Shown: positions 16,656-27,650 of the stretch, one piece after another | Position numbering within the stretch: position 1 is the first letter of the stretch | How the letters are laid out: each line of letters begins with the position of its first letter | Assembly: GCF_001984105.1 (NCBI RefSeq) | Contig: NZ_MTQM01000009.1 | Location: 310,001-374,000 of the forward strand | From: Microbacterium sp. CSI-V | GTDB taxonomy: Bacteria; Actinomycetota; Actinomycetes; Actinomycetales; Microbacteriaceae | Length of the DNA stretch: 64,000 nt | Direction of reading: 5' to 3' | The notes under the pieces: generated by a model | What the model was told of the DNA's origin: nothing | Databases searched by the model: none | The model's input: the letters and a program-made list of their open reading frames with translations, nothing else | Program-made: the position numbers and the translations under genes

Positions 16656-17762
16656 TCAGGCGTCGAGGCGGTACAGCCAGTCGTGCTTGTCTTCGACCCG
16701 GCCGTACTGGATGTCGGTGAGCTCCTGGCGCAGCTCCAGCGCGAGGGTGCCGGTCGGCTGCTCGTCGATGAAGTCCTTGCCCTTGAGGATGCCGATCGGG
16801 GTGACGACGGCGGCGGTGCCGCACGCGAAGACCTCGACGATGTCCCCGGATGCCACGCCCTCACGCCACTCGGTGAGCGAGACGTTGCGTCCGACCACGT
16901 GATGCCCGCGGTCACGGGCCAGCTGCAGGAGCGAGTCGCGCGTGATGCCCTCGAGGATCGAGTCGGACTGCGGGGTGACGATGGTGCCGTCCTTGTAGAC
17001 GAACACGACGTTCATGCCGCCGAGCTCCTCGATGTTGCGGTCCTGGTCGAGGAAGACGACCTGGTCGCACTCGTTCTCGTACGCCTCGGACTGGGGCAGG
17101 AGGCTCGCGGCGTAGTTGCCGCCCGTCTTCGCCGCGCCGGTGCCGCCCTTGCCGGCGCGCGAGTAGTCCTCGCTGAGCCAGATCGAGACCGGCTGCACGC
17201 CGCCCTTGAAATACGCACCCGCGGGGCTGGCGATCAGGTAGTAGGCGACCTTGTGCGCCGGGCGCACACCGAGGAACGCCTCTTTCGCGAACATGAACGG
17301 CCGCAGGTACAGGCTCTGGTCGGCACCCGACGGCACCCACGCACCGTCCACGGCGATGAGTTCGCGCAGCGACTGCAGGAAATACGGAACGGGCAGTTCG
17401 GGCAGCGCCAGGCGACGAGCCGAGCGCTGCAGGCGCCGCCCGTTCTGGTCGGGACGGAAAGTGTGGATCGAGCCGTCCGCGTGGCGGTACGCCTTGATCC
17501 CCTCGAAGATCTCCTGCCCGTAGTGCAGCACGGCCGCGGCGGGGTCGAGCGAGATGGGGCCGTACGGCGAGACGCGGGGCCGGTGCCACCCACCGCGGAC
17601 CGACCAGCAGACGTCGACCATGTGGTCGGTGAAGTGCTGCCCGAATCCCGGGCTGGCGAGGATCTCGTCGCGCTGCGCGGGGCTCTTCGCGGCGAGGTTG
17701 CGGGTGACGGCGAACTCGAGCGGGTCGAGTCCGGTGTCGGGGTCGGTGTCGATGGTCGTCAT
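16656..17762 (-). CDS. ilvE: Branched-chain amino acid aminotransferase
   Basis: The 368-residue class IV PLP enzyme shows the actinobacterial type II BCAT start (TGLDPLEFAVTRNLAAKSPA). It also shows the active-site lysine region GTGAAKTGGNYAASLLPQ and the C-terminal motif EVFACGTAAVVTPIG. It makes valine, leucine and isoleucine from their keto acids in the cytoplasm. ATG at 17762 has AAAGAGA as ribosome site; an in-frame GTG at 17774 would lose it. It lies 60 bases downstream of leuB on the same strand and is probably cotranscribed. A terminator follows. Confidence 0.97.
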   Translation of the reverse strand: MTTIDTDPDTGLDPLEFAVTRNLAAKSPAQRDEILASPGFGQHFTDHMVDVCWSVRGGWHRPRVSPYGPISLDPAAAVLHYGQEIFEGIKAYRHADGSIHTFRPDQNGRRLQRSARRLALPELPVPYFLQSLRELIAVDGAWVPSGADQSLYLRPFMFAKEAFLGVRPAHKVAYYLIASPAGAYFKGGVQPVSIWLSEDYSRAGKGGTGAAKTGGNYAASLLPQSEAYENECDQVVFLDQDRNIEELGGMNVVFVYKDGTIVTPQSDSILEGITRDSLLQLARDRGHHVVGRNVSLTEWREGVASGDIVEVFACGTAAVVTPIGILKGKDFIDEQPTGTLALELRQELTDIQYGRVEDKHDWLYRLDA

Positions 17763-17822
17763 GGTCTCTTTCACACGGTGTCGGGGGGCGCAGGGGCGGC
17801 GGCGCGTGCCGATCGGTCCAGG

Positions 17823-18875
17823 TTACGCCTGGACGCGGTCGACGATGGCGTCGCCGATCTGCGCGGTGCTGCGCGGGGTGGCATCCCGGCCGGCGATGTC
17901 GTCTTCCACCGCGCGGGTGACGCGGGCGGCTTCGTCGGTGAGCCCGAGGTGATCGAGCAGGAGGGCGACGGAGAGGATCGCAGCCGTGGGGTCTGCCTTC
18001 TGGGTTCCTGCGATGTCGGGCGCCGATCCGTGGACGGGCTCGAACATCGAGGGGAACGCGCCGTCGGGGTTTATGTTGCCCGATGCGGCGAGGCCGATGC
18101 CACCGGTGACGGCGCCGGCCAGGTCGGTCAGGATGTCTCCGAAGAGGTTGTCGGTGACGATCACATCGAAGCGGCTCGGGTTCGTGACCAGGAAGATGGT
18201 GGCCGCGTCGACGTGCAGGTAGTCTACGTCGACCTCGGGGTGCTCCGACGCCACGGCGTCGACGATGCGCTTCCACATGCCGCCGGCGTGCACGAGCACG
18301 TTGGTCTTGTGCACCAGCGTCAGCTTCTTCCGGCGCCGCCCGGCGAGGGTGAACGCGTAGCGCACGACGCGCTCGATCCCGTAGGCGGTGTTGACCGACG
18401 TCTCGTTGGCGACCTCGTGCGGGGTGCCGCGGCGGATCGACCCGCCGTTGCCCACGTACGGTCCCTCCGTGCCTTCGCGGACGACGACGAAGTCGATGTC
18501 GCCCGGGTCGGCGAGCGGACCGGCGGCACCGGGGTAGAGCTTCGAGGGACGCAGGTTGACGTAGTGGTCGAGCTCGAAGCGGAGCTTCAGCAGCAGGCCG
18601 CGCTCGATGTTCGCGTCCTTGAGCCGCGGGTCGCCGGGCACTCCCCCCACGGCGCCGAGGAGGATGGCGTCGTGCTCGCCGATCGCGGCGAGGTCGGCAT
18701 CGGTGAGGGTGTCGCCGGTCTCGAGATACCGAGCGGCGCCGAGGGAGAACGGCGTCTTCTCGAACTCCACTCCCGATCCGGCGGTGACCGCGTCGAGGAC
18801 CTTCACGGCCTCGGTGACGACCTCGGGACCGATGCCGTCACCGGGGATGACGGCCAGTTTGACGACGCGCGACAT
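17823..18875 (-). CDS. leuB: 3-isopropylmalate dehydrogenase
   Basis: The 350-residue isocitrate/isopropylmalate dehydrogenase-fold protein has [20 protein letters not shown] at the N terminus, the substrate region [17 protein letters not shown] and the cofactor/metal region [24 protein letters not shown]. It oxidises 3-isopropylmalate to 2-oxoisocaproate in leucine synthesis with NAD. It precedes ilvE, which completes the pathway. Its start overlaps the end of the DHA2-type exporter gene by 38 bases, an unusually long same-strand overlap. Confidence 0.97.
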   Translation of the reverse strand: MSRVVKLAVIPGDGIGPEVVTEAVKVLDAVTAGSGVEFEKTPFSLGAARYLETGDTLTDADLAAIGEHDAILLGAVGGVPGDPRLKDANIERGLLLKLRFELDHYVNLRPSKLYPGAAGPLADPGDIDFVVVREGTEGPYVGNGGSIRRGTPHEVANETSVNTAYGIERVVRYAFTLAGRRRKKLTLVHKTNVLVHAGGMWKRIVDAVASEHPEVDVDYLHVDAATIFLVTNPSRFDVIVTDNLFGDILTDLAGAVTGGIGLAASGNINPDGAFPSMFEPVHGSAPDIAGTQKADPTAAILSVALLLDHLGLTDEAARVTRAVEDDIAGRDATPRSTAQIGDAIVDRVQA

Positions 18876-20439
18876 CGCACTCCTCAGCGCTCAGGGCGCA
18901 TCGCTTCGTCGACGCGCCGCGGGTTCCTCCCAGGGTAGTGGCAGCGATGAGGGCCGCCACGACGATCAGCCCGGCGCCGATCAACGCGGTGACGACGACG
19001 CCGGAATCGAACGCGTGCGCTGCGGCCAGGCGCAGCGACTCCGCCAGGGCGGCGTCGTCCAACGTGTGCGACACCGCAACGGCTCCGGCGAGCGTCTCCC
19101 GAGCGGCGTCGGCCGCGGCATCCGGGAGTCCTGCCGGAAGGACGAGCTGAGCCCGGTAGAACGCGGCCAGGATGCCACCGAGCACCGCCGTGCCGAGCAC
19201 GGCGCCGACTTCGTACGCCGTCTCCGAGACGGCGCTGGCGGCACCGGCCTTCGCCGGCGGAGCGCTGGAGAGGATGAGTTCGTTCGACACCGTCTCGGCC
19301 GCGCCGATGCCGATGCCGAGGAGTGCGAACGCGACGATGAGCAGCAGCAGGTTGGCGGTCGACACCGCGACCAGGACGTATGCCACGACCGAGAAGGCGA
19401 GCGCGACCGGGACGACGATCCGAGGGGCGAAACGCTGCGCCACGGGGACGACGGCCAGACCGGACACGATCATCAGGACGAGGCCGGGCAGCAGCGCGAA
19501 GCCCGCGACCATCGGCGTGAGACCGACGACGAGCTGAAGGTGCTGCGCGACGAAGTACAGGAAGCCGACGAGACCGACGACGCTCAGCAGGTTGACCAGG
19601 ATCGCGCCGGAGAACGTGCCCCGACGGAACAGCGTCATGTCGAGCATCGGGGTGGGGAGCGAGCGCTGCCGCCGCACGAACAGCCAGCCGAACACGACAC
19701 CGACGACGAAGAGGGCACCGGTCGTCAGCGTGGGACCGTCCACCGCGAGCTTCTTGATCCCGTAGACGACGGGCACCATGGTGGCGAGCGAGAGGACGAC
19801 GCTCACGGGGTCGAACCGGCCGGGCGCGGGGTCGCGGCTTTCGGGCACGAAGAACGGGGCGAGGACGAGCAGCGGCACGAGCACCGGCACGGCCATGAGG
19901 AACACCGAGCCCCACGTGAAGTGCTCGAGGAGGAACCCGCCGACGATGGGGCCGAGCGCGGCGCCCGCGGAGAAGCCCGACGCCCACACCGCGATGGCGA
20001 GGCGCCGCTCATCGCGGTCGCGGAAGATGCTGCGGAGCAGCGAGAGGGTCGAGGGCATCAGCATCGCACCGAAGACACCCATGAGCGCACGGCCGGCGAT
20101 GAGGAGCGCCGCGGTGGGCGCGAAGGCCGAGAGCGCGGAGACGACGGCGAATCCCGTCGCGCCGATCAGCAGCATCCGACGACGACCGAAACGATCACCG
20201 AGCGTTCCCATGGTCACCAGCAGCCCCGCGAGGACCAGCGGATACACGTCGATGATCCAGAGCTGCTCGATGCTGGAGGGCTGCAGCGACAGGGCGATCT
20301 CGGGCAGCGCGAAGCTCAGCACGGTGTTGTCGACCGACACCAGCAGCACCGGCAGCATCAGCACAGCCAGCGCGAACCACCCGCGCCAGCCGGCACGGGG
20401 GGCGTTGATCTCTTGAGTGGGCAACGACGAGGTGAGCAT
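18838..20439 (-). CDS. DHA2-family MFS drug exporter (14 helices)
   Basis: The protein has about 533 residues. It carries the 14-helix DHA2 signature [19 protein letters not shown], motif A ([20 protein letters not shown]) and motif C-like glycines ([20 protein letters not shown]). It resembles MmyB/SmvA/LfrA-type multidrug exporters driven by protons. ATG at 20439 is the start; the frame continues open upstream without a signal. It is divergent from a TetR regulator with a 22-bp palindrome between them, so it is almost certainly drug-induced through that repressor. Its 3' end overlaps leuB. Confidence 0.95.
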   Translation of the reverse strand: MLTSSLPTQEINAPRAGWRGWFALAVLMLPVLLVSVDNTVLSFALPEIALSLQPSSIEQLWIIDVYPLVLAGLLVTMGTLGDRFGRRRMLLIGATGFAVVSALSAFAPTAALLIAGRALMGVFGAMLMPSTLSLLRSIFRDRDERRLAIAVWASGFSAGAALGPIVGGFLLEHFTWGSVFLMAVPVLVPLLVLAPFFVPESRDPAPGRFDPVSVVLSLATMVPVVYGIKKLAVDGPTLTTGALFVVGVVFGWLFVRRQRSLPTPMLDMTLFRRGTFSGAILVNLLSVVGLVGFLYFVAQHLQLVVGLTPMVAGFALLPGLVLMIVSGLAVVPVAQRFAPRIVVPVALAFSVVAYVLVAVSTANLLLLIVAFALLGIGIGAAETVSNELILSSAPPAKAGAASAVSETAYEVGAVLGTAVLGGILAAFYRAQLVLPAGLPDAAADAARETLAGAVAVSHTLDDAALAESLRLAAAHAFDSGVVVTALIGAGLIVVAALIAATTLGGTRGASTKRCALSAEECDVARRQTGRHPR

Positions 20440-20456
20440 TCTTCCCAGTTCCGTTT

Positions 20457-20478
20457 CTAAACCGTCTAGCCGGTATAG
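20457..20478. promoter_or_regulatory. TetR operator palindrome
   Basis: A 22-bp near-palindrome with arms CTAAACCG and CGGTATAG around TCTAGC has 9 of 11 base pairs symmetric. It sits between the divergent exporter and TetR starts, overlapping the probable promoters. CGGTATAGT within it resembles a -10 element for the regulator. Confidence 0.75.
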
Positions 20479-20520
20479 TAACAGAATCCTCACACCACCC
20501 GCCACTACGATCGAGAGGCC

Positions 20521-21063
20521 ATGAGCAGACCCCCACTCGCCCGCGAAGCCGTCCTCGACGCCTTCACCCGCATCCTCGTCGACGACGGCGAACGTGCCGC
20601 GACGATGGATGCCACGGCGCGTGCCGCCGGGGTGAGCAAGGGCGGCCTGCTCTACCACTTCAACTCCAAGAGCGCGCTCGAAGAGGCTCTGGTGAAGCGC
20701 CTCGAGACACTCGCGCAGCAGGACGTCGACGAGATCGAGAACTCCCCCGAGGGGGTCGTGGCCGCCCATCTGCGCTCGTCGCAGAACACCGGATCACCGC
20801 TGGATGTCACTATCCTCGCGGTCTCGCGGCTGGCGCAGAACGGCAGCGACGCCGCGTCCGCGAGCCTGCGCCGGGTGCGCGAACTGTGGGAGGACAGCCT
20901 GCGCGCCCACACCCGCGACGAGACGGCTCTGCAGATGGTGCTGCTCGTCAGCGACGGCCTCTACTTCAACGCCGTGCTCGACCTCAACGCGCTGCCCGGC
21001 CCCACGCTCGAAGGCACCGACCTCGACGCCTTGATCTCCGCCGTGGTCGCCGCGACGACCTGA
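20521..21063 (+). CDS. TetR-family repressor of the adjacent exporter
   Basis: The 180-residue protein has a TetR helix-turn-helix (DATARAAGVSKGGLLYHFNS, residues 24-43), followed by an all-helical ligand domain. Spacing and divergent orientation with the DHA2 exporter, plus the palindrome between them, indicate local repression relieved by a drug-like ligand. ATG at 20521. Its last 100 bases overlap a small membrane protein gene on the other strand. Confidence 0.95.
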   Translation: MSRPPLAREAVLDAFTRILVDDGERAATMDATARAAGVSKGGLLYHFNSKSALEEALVKRLETLAQQDVDEIENSPEGVVAAHLRSSQNTGSPLDVTILAVSRLAQNGSDAASASLRRVRELWEDSLRAHTRDETALQMVLLVSDGLYFNAVLDLNALPGPTLEGTDLDALISAVVAATT

Positions 21064-21257
21064 CGTCGGTGCATGGCCGCCCGCGGGACGCGGATGATCC
21101 CGGATGCCTCCATCGCGACGCACAGCAGGATGCCGACCGCACCGACCAGCGCGAGGAACCCCCACCCCCGGCCGTGGGCGGTCTCAGCGAGCCCGACGAT
21201 GAGGAGCGCCGAACCGACCGCCACCATCGCGAGTCGAGTGGCGAGGAGTGAGGCCAT
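20961..21257 (-). CDS. Small two-helix membrane protein, unknown
   Basis: A 98-residue product from ATG 21257 with AAGG just upstream. It has two hydrophobic segments (LAMVAVGSALLIVGLAE and WGFLALVGAVGILLCVAMEA) and a basic tail. It overlaps the TetR gene tail for 103 bases on the opposite strand, which weakens the case for its C-terminal half. No family recognised. Confidence 0.5.
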   Translation of the reverse strand: MASLLATRLAMVAVGSALLIVGLAETAHGRGWGFLALVGAVGILLCVAMEASGIIRVPRAAMHRRQVVAATTAEIKASRSVPSSVGPGSALRSSTALK

Positions 21258-21405
21258 GCCTTGAGCGTGACGGCGAGTCCGCACGGAGTCCGCGAATCCG
21301 ATCGGAATCCGTCCTCCACGGGTCGTATCTCACCCCGTGGCGCACCTCGCCCCGCGTCCAGGCGTCGGAGGTCGAGCGCCGGGGCAGCGTCGCAGAGATA
21401 CGAGA

Positions 21406-21433
21406 GGAGGGGGCCGCTCCCGCGACCCCCTCC
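21406..21433 (-). terminator. serA terminator
   Basis: Arms GGAGGGGG and CCCCCTCC around a 12-base loop lie 19 bases past the serA stop. Confidence 0.6.
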
Positions 21434-21452
21434 CCCGGTACTGCTCAGGACG

Positions 21453-23057
21453 TCAGCTCTCGACGATCTCGATCTGACGGAAGAGGTCCGCGTTCACCGC
21501 CTGGCGCATCGCGTCGAGGATCTCGTCGGACACCGGCGAGTCGACCGTGAGGACCGAGAGGGCACGGCCCGTGGCATCCGGACGGGCGACCTGAAGACCG
21601 GCGATGTTGATACCCGCGTCGCCCAGCTTCTGTCCGTAGATGGCGACGATGCCGGGACGGTCGGCGTACCGCATGACGATGTGGTGCGCCTCGATCGGCA
21701 CCTCGATCTCGTACCCGTTGATCCCGACGACCTTCGGCACCATGCGCGTCCCCGCGAGCGTACCGGCGACCTCGAGGGTCGACCCGTCCGCGAGCGTGCC
21801 CCGCAGGATCGTGATGTTGCGGTAGAGCGGGCTCTCCGACTCGACGACGAGACGGGTCTCGACCCCGCGCTGCTCCGCGAACAGCGGCGCGTTGACATAC
21901 GAGACCGTCTCGCTGACGATGCGGCTGAAGATGCCCTTCAGCGCGGCGAGGCGGTACACGCTCACGTCGTACTCGGCGAGCTCGCCGCGCACCTCGATGT
22001 CGAGGCTCGACAGTGCGCTGTCGGCGAGTCCGCTGAAGAACTGACCCAGCATCTCGACCAGCGCGATACCGGGGCGCACGAACGGGTCGATCGCGCCACC
22101 GGCGACGTTGACGGCATCCGGGACCAGATCGCCCTCGAGGGCGAGCTTGACCGAGCGCGCCACGGACACGCCGGCCTTCTCCTGCGCCTCTTCGGTGCTG
22201 GCACCGAGGTGGGGGGTGACCACGACGTTCGGGAGGTCGAGCAGCTTCCGGGCCGGACCGCCCTCGGCGGGGGGTTCGGTCGAGAAGACGTCGAGGCCGG
22301 CTCCGGCGATCTCGCCCGAGGTGAGCGCGTCGTACAGGGCGTCCTCGTCGATGAGCCCACCGCGCGCGACGTTGATGACGTAGGCCGTCTTCTTCATGCG
22401 ACGCAGCTGCTCGGTGCCGATCATGCCGGTGGTCTCGGGGGTCTTCGGCATGTGGATCGTCACGAAGTCGCTCTGCTCGAGGAGCTCGTCGAGGGTGACG
22501 AGCTGCACGCCGAGCTGCTGCGCGCGCGTCGCGGTGACGTACGGGTCGTACGCGATCACGCGCATGTCGAACGCCTGCAGGCGTGCCGCGATGAGGGCGC
22601 CGATGCGGCCGAGGCCGATGATGCCGATCGTCTTCTCGAACAGCTCGGTGCCGGTGAACGAGCTGCGCTTCCACAACCCCTGGGCGAGCGACGAGTGGGC
22701 GGCCGGGATGTGGCGCGCGAGGCTGAGAACGTGCCCCACGGTGAGCTCGGCTGCCGAGATGATGTTCGACGTCGGCGCGTTGACGACCATGACGCCCGCG
22801 GCCGTCGCCGACTTGATGTCGACGTTGTCGAGTCCGACGCCGGCGCGCGCGACGACCTTCAGAACCGGCGCGGCCGCGAGAGCCTCGGCATCGATCTTGG
22901 TGGCCGATCGCACGAGCACCGCGTGCGCGTCGGCGAGAGCCGAGAGCAGCGCGGGGCGGTCGGTCCCGTCGACGTTGCGCACGTCGAAGTCGGGGCCGAG
23001 CGCGTCGATCGTGGCGGGAGAGAGTTCTTCGGCGATGAGCACGACGGGCTTCGTCAC
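21453..23057 (-). CDS. serA: D-3-phosphoglycerate dehydrogenase
   Basis: The 534-residue protein has the catalytic and NAD-binding domains of D-2-hydroxyacid dehydrogenases (TIGIIGLGRIGALIAARLQA; RGGLIDEDALYDAL; the His region in VVVTPHLGASTEEAQ). It then has the long actinobacterial insert (intervening domain) and a C-terminal ACT domain (RPGIVAIYGQKLGDAGINIA). This is the type 1 SerA architecture, in which serine binding to ACT inhibits the enzyme. It starts serine synthesis from 3-phosphoglycerate. ATG at 23057; a terminator follows. It lies downstream of the ilv cluster but is separated by two membrane-protein genes. Confidence 0.97.
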   Translation of the reverse strand: MTKPVVLIAEELSPATIDALGPDFDVRNVDGTDRPALLSALADAHAVLVRSATKIDAEALAAAPVLKVVARAGVGLDNVDIKSATAAGVMVVNAPTSNIISAAELTVGHVLSLARHIPAAHSSLAQGLWKRSSFTGTELFEKTIGIIGLGRIGALIAARLQAFDMRVIAYDPYVTATRAQQLGVQLVTLDELLEQSDFVTIHMPKTPETTGMIGTEQLRRMKKTAYVINVARGGLIDEDALYDALTSGEIAGAGLDVFSTEPPAEGGPARKLLDLPNVVVTPHLGASTEEAQEKAGVSVARSVKLALEGDLVPDAVNVAGGAIDPFVRPGIALVEMLGQFFSGLADSALSSLDIEVRGELAEYDVSVYRLAALKGIFSRIVSETVSYVNAPLFAEQRGVETRLVVESESPLYRNITILRGTLADGSTLEVAGTLAGTRMVPKVVGINGYEIEVPIEAHHIVMRYADRPGIVAIYGQKLGDAGINIAGLQVARPDATGRALSVLTVDSPVSDEILDAMRQAVNADLFRQIEIVES

Positions 23058-23241
23058 GGATGCGTCCTTCGAAACGGTGCTGGGGAGCAGCGCGCACCGC
23101 CGCGCATCGCCGGCGCGAACCGGGCGCGCGACCCGTGCGGGCCGTCTGCCAGCCTAGCGCTGCCGCGACAGCCGCCCGACCGTATGACGCCGTGGTCCGC
23201 CCGGAGAGGACGTCCCGCGACCCGACGGAAGGCGACGGGCG

Positions 23242-23580
23242 TCAACCGCCGTAGAGCCCGTACGACGTTGCGCCGTAACCGACGATCGCCAGCCAGAAGG
23301 CGGCGGAGAGGGTGAGTCCTGCGAGCAGCGCGAGCGAGAACTCCCCCGCCCGTCGGCGCGCGCCGATCGCGAAGGCCACACCGAAGGCGACCAGGGGGAA
23401 GACGATCGGCAGGATGTAGACGAACCAGCCGAGTCCGTTCAGCCCGAGGGTGCCCGTGGCCTGCTGCACCAGCAGCGAGACCGAGCTCCAGACGACGAAG
23501 GCGTAGAACAGACCGAACAGCCCGGCGATGGTCACGATGACCCACGTCGGCAGACGGCGAGGACGGGTGGTCGTGCTCAT
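23242..23580 (-). CDS. Three-helix membrane protein, unknown
   Basis: A 112-residue product from ATG 23580. Three hydrophobic stretches are visible: VIVTIAGLFGLFYAFVVWSS, WFVYILPIVFPLVAFGVAFA and LALLAGLTLSAAFWLAIVGY. The start overlaps the stop of the upstream membrane-protein gene by 4 bases, so the two are coupled and may form one complex. Function unknown. Confidence 0.8.
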   Translation of the reverse strand: MSTTTRPRRLPTWVIVTIAGLFGLFYAFVVWSSVSLLVQQATGTLGLNGLGWFVYILPIVFPLVAFGVAFAIGARRRAGEFSLALLAGLTLSAAFWLAIVGYGATSYGLYGG

Positions 23581-24095
23581 GCGGAGGCCCCCAACGACAG
23601 GAACGGCCACGGCACGAGCAGCAGGATGCCGAGGATCAGGAGCAGGAACCGCTGCCAGGTGCGCCAGGTGCGCGTCAGAGCGAGCACGGTGACGAACCAC
23701 ACCAACGGGGCGAGGGCCGCGCCGATCGTCAGGGCGAGGACCGTGACGTCGGGAATGGGGAGACCCAGGTCGCGCAGACGGAATCCAGCGACCAGCCAGC
23801 CGATCGCGAACAGCAGGAACGTCGCCGCGATCATCCCGATGCCGACGAGCCCGACGTTGCCGAGCGGGGCTCGCGCGGCCTCGTCTTCGACCGCGGCCTC
23901 TCCAGTGGGAGCGGAGTCGACCCCCGGAGCCCGGGGACCCGGATCCCCGGAGGTCGGGCGCGGCTCGGGCCGAAGGGGCTCGGGCTGGAGCGGCTCGGGC
24001 TGATCCGGATCGAGGACCCGCTTCTCGCCCACGTCGAGCGTCGGGTCGTCGTCACCGTCCCAGGAGAGGGCGTCGTCGTCGCGCGGTGTGCTCAC
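23577..24095 (-). CDS. Membrane protein with acidic/proline-rich N terminus, unknown
   Basis: The 172-residue product has a disordered acidic N-terminal half with PEPLQPEPLRPEPRP repeats, then three membrane helices (VGLVGIGMIAATFLLFAIGW and two more ending LLLVPWPFLSLGASA). It overlaps the downstream small membrane-protein gene by 4 bases (translational coupling). The ilvC terminator lies between it and ilvC, so the pair probably has its own promoter. Function unknown. Confidence 0.8.
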   Translation of the reverse strand: MSTPRDDDALSWDGDDDPTLDVGEKRVLDPDQPEPLQPEPLRPEPRPTSGDPGPRAPGVDSAPTGEAAVEDEAARAPLGNVGLVGIGMIAATFLLFAIGWLVAGFRLRDLGLPIPDVTVLALTIGAALAPLVWFVTVLALTRTWRTWQRFLLLILGILLLVPWPFLSLGASA

Positions 24096-24146
24096 GCGTC
24101 CACGCTAGCGCCGACCTTCGACACCGCGGCGCCGCCCCGCCGCAAC

Positions 24147-24186
24147 GGCGAACGCCCCGGTACCGAGGACGGTTCCGGGGCGTTCG
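24147..24186 (-). terminator. ilvC terminator
   Basis: A perfect 13-bp stem GCGAACGCCCCGG / CCGGGGCGTTCGC with a 14-base loop begins 9 bases after the ilvC stop. It ends the ilvD-ilvB-ilvN-ilvC unit. Confidence 0.8.
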
Positions 24187-24195
24187 CGGACGGGA

Positions 24196-25290
<1,095 letters not shown>

Positions 25291-25800
25291 TCAGCCGCGC
25301 AGGACGCGCTCGGTGATGCTCTTGCCGCCGCGGCCGACGGCGAGCAGGCCCGACTGTGCGAGCTCCTTGACCCCGAACGGCTCGATGGCCTTGAGGAACG
25401 CGCCGACCTTGCCCGAGTCGCCGGTGATCTCGATCACCAGGGCGTCCTGGGCGTAGTCGACCACCGACGCACGGAAGAGGTTCACGACCTCGAGCACGGT
25501 GGAGCGGCTGGCGTTGTCGGCGCGCACCTTCACGAGGACGTGCTCGCGCTGCACCGAGCTGGCGGGATCGAGCTCGACGATCTTGATGACGTTGATCAGC
25601 TTGTTCAGCTGCTTCGTCACCTGCTCGAGGGGCAGACCCTCGACGTCGACGACGACCGTGATGCGGGACAGGCCCGGCACTTCGGTCACCCCCACGGCGA
25701 GCGACTCGATGTTGAAGCCGCGACGGGCGAAAAGGCCGGCGACGCGGGTCAGCAGACCCGGCTTGTCCTCCACGAGGAGGCTGAGAACGTGCCTCGACAT
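25291..25800 (-). CDS. ilvN: Acetolactate synthase small (regulatory) subunit
   Basis: The 169-residue protein begins HVLSLLVEDKPGLLTRVAGL, the ACT domain that binds valine, and has the second domain typical of IlvN (SVQREHVLVKVRADNASRST). It stimulates IlvB and confers feedback inhibition. It starts one base after the ilvB stop, consistent with coupled translation and a fixed subunit ratio. Confidence 0.97.
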   Translation of the reverse strand: MSRHVLSLLVEDKPGLLTRVAGLFARRGFNIESLAVGVTEVPGLSRITVVVDVEGLPLEQVTKQLNKLINVIKIVELDPASSVQREHVLVKVRADNASRSTVLEVVNLFRASVVDYAQDALVIEITGDSGKVGAFLKAIEPFGVKELAQSGLLAVGRGGKSITERVLRG

Positions 25801-25801
25801 G

Positions 25802-27607
25802 TCAGTCCTCCTGCTCGGCGAAGGCCGGCGAGTGATCGCGGGCGTACTGGACGTAGCTGTTGCTGACGCCCTGGGGAACCATCGGCCACACCATCGCGTC
25901 GGCGCTCACGACGAAGTCGATCACGACCGGGCGGTCGTTCGTGGCGAGGGCCAACTCGATCGCCGCGTCGATCTCGTCCTCCTTCTCGACCCGGATCGCG
26001 AGGCATCCGTAGGCCTCGGCGAGCTTGACGAAGTCCGGGATGCGACGCGTCCCGTGACCCGTGTTGAGGTCGGTGTTCGAGTGACGGCCGTCGAAGAACA
26101 GCGTCTGCCACTGGCGCACCATGCCGAGCGAGGAGTTGTTGATGATCGCGACCTTGATCGGGATGTCGTTGATGACGCAGGTCGCGAGTTCCTGGTTCGT
26201 CATCTGGAAACAGCCGTCACCGTCGATCGCCCACACCACGCGCTCGGGTTCGGCGACCTTCGCGCCCATCGCCGCGGGGACGGAGTAGCCCATGGTGCCG
26301 GCACCGCCGGAGTTGAGCCACGCGTTGGGGCGCTCGTACTTGATGAACTGGGCCGCCCACATCTGATGCTGACCCACGCCCGCGGCGTAGATCGCCTCGG
26401 GGCCGGTGAGCTCGCCGATCCGCTGGATCACGTGCTGCGGCGAGAGCAGGCCGTCGGTCGTCGGGGTGTAGCCGAGGGGGAACTCCTCGCGCAGACCGTT
26501 GAGGAACGACCACCACTCCGAGTAGTCGACCTCGGTCTCGGATGCTGCCTGGCGGAAGGCGGCATCCAGGTCGACGAGCACCTCCTTGAGGTCGCCCACG
26601 ATCGGCACGTCCGCCGTGCGGATCTTCGAGATCTCGGCGGGATCGATGTCGACGTGCACGACCTGAGCGTTCGGAGCGAACAGCGCGGCCTTGCCGGTGA
26701 CGCGGTCGTCGAAGCGGGCGCCGAGCGACACGATCAGGTCGCTGTCCTGCAGGGCGAGCACCGCGGGCACCGTCCCGTGCATGCCCGGCATGCCGAGGTG
26801 CTGATCGTGCGAGTCGGGGAACGCCCCGCGCGCCATGAGCGTGGTCACGAGCGGAGCGCCGGTCGCCTCGGCGAACGTCTTGAGTTCGGCCGACGCCTTC
26901 GCGCGGATGACACCGCCCCCGACGTAGAGGACGGGCTTCTTCGCGTGGGCGATGAGCTGGGCCGCGGCCTGGATCTGCTTGCCGTGGGCCTTGGTCACGG
27001 GGCGGTAGCCGGGCAGGTCGATCTTGGGCGGCCACACGAACGGAGCCGAGTTCTGCTGCGCGTCCTTCGTGATGTCCACGAGCACCGGACCGGGACGCCC
27101 CGTGGAGGCGATCTCGAACGCCGCGGCGATCGCGCCGGGGATCTCCTCGGCGGTCTTCACCAGGAACGAGTGCTTCGTGATCGGCATCGTGATGCCGACG
27201 ATGTCGGCCTCTTGGAAGGCATCCGTTCCCATGAGGGTCGAGAAGACCTGACCGGTGATGCACACGAGCGGCACGGAGTCCATGTACGCGTCGGCGATCG
27301 CCGTGACGAGGTTGGTCGCCCCGGGGCCGGAGGTCGCGATGGCGACTCCGGTGCGTCCGGAAGCGGCGGCGTAGCCTTCGGCGGCGTGGCCGGCGCCCTG
27401 CTCGTGGCGAACCAGGATGTGGCGGACGTTCTCGTCGTCCATGAGCGGGTCGTAGACGGGCATGATCGCGCCGCCCGGCAGACCGAACACGTCGGTGACG
27501 CCGAGCAGATCGAGCGAACGGACGACCGCCTGGGCGCCCGTGAGCACGGGCGCCGGGGCGGTGCGAGCGGGGGGCCGGGGAACGGCCGTGGCGGATTCGG
27601 CGGACAT
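25802..27607 (-). CDS. ilvB: Acetolactate synthase large subunit
   Basis: The 601-residue thiamine diphosphate enzyme has the catalytic Glu region ([20 protein letters not shown]), the FAD-binding middle domain and the ThDP/Mg motif region ([20 protein letters not shown], then [12 protein letters not shown]). It condenses pyruvate with pyruvate or 2-oxobutyrate. ATG at 27607 follows CCGAGG; the frame is open for 36 codons upstream but without a signal. It is 43 bases after ilvD and directly before ilvN. Confidence 0.98.
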   Translation of the reverse strand: MSAESATAVPRPPARTAPAPVLTGAQAVVRSLDLLGVTDVFGLPGGAIMPVYDPLMDDENVRHILVRHEQGAGHAAEGYAAASGRTGVAIATSGPGATNLVTAIADAYMDSVPLVCITGQVFSTLMGTDAFQEADIVGITMPITKHSFLVKTAEEIPGAIAAAFEIASTGRPGPVLVDITKDAQQNSAPFVWPPKIDLPGYRPVTKAHGKQIQAAAQLIAHAKKPVLYVGGGVIRAKASAELKTFAEATGAPLVTTLMARGAFPDSHDQHLGMPGMHGTVPAVLALQDSDLIVSLGARFDDRVTGKAALFAPNAQVVHVDIDPAEISKIRTADVPIVGDLKEVLVDLDAAFRQAASETEVDYSEWWSFLNGLREEFPLGYTPTTDGLLSPQHVIQRIGELTGPEAIYAAGVGQHQMWAAQFIKYERPNAWLNSGGAGTMGYSVPAAMGAKVAEPERVVWAIDGDGCFQMTNQELATCVINDIPIKVAIINNSSLGMVRQWQTLFFDGRHSNTDLNTGHGTRRIPDFVKLAEAYGCLAIRVEKEDEIDAAIELALATNDRPVVIDFVVSADAMVWPMVPQGVSNSYVQYARDHSPAFAEQED

Positions 27608-27650
27608 GGTGGTACCTCGGAACCAGGTGGGGGTGAAAGGGGGACGGCCG

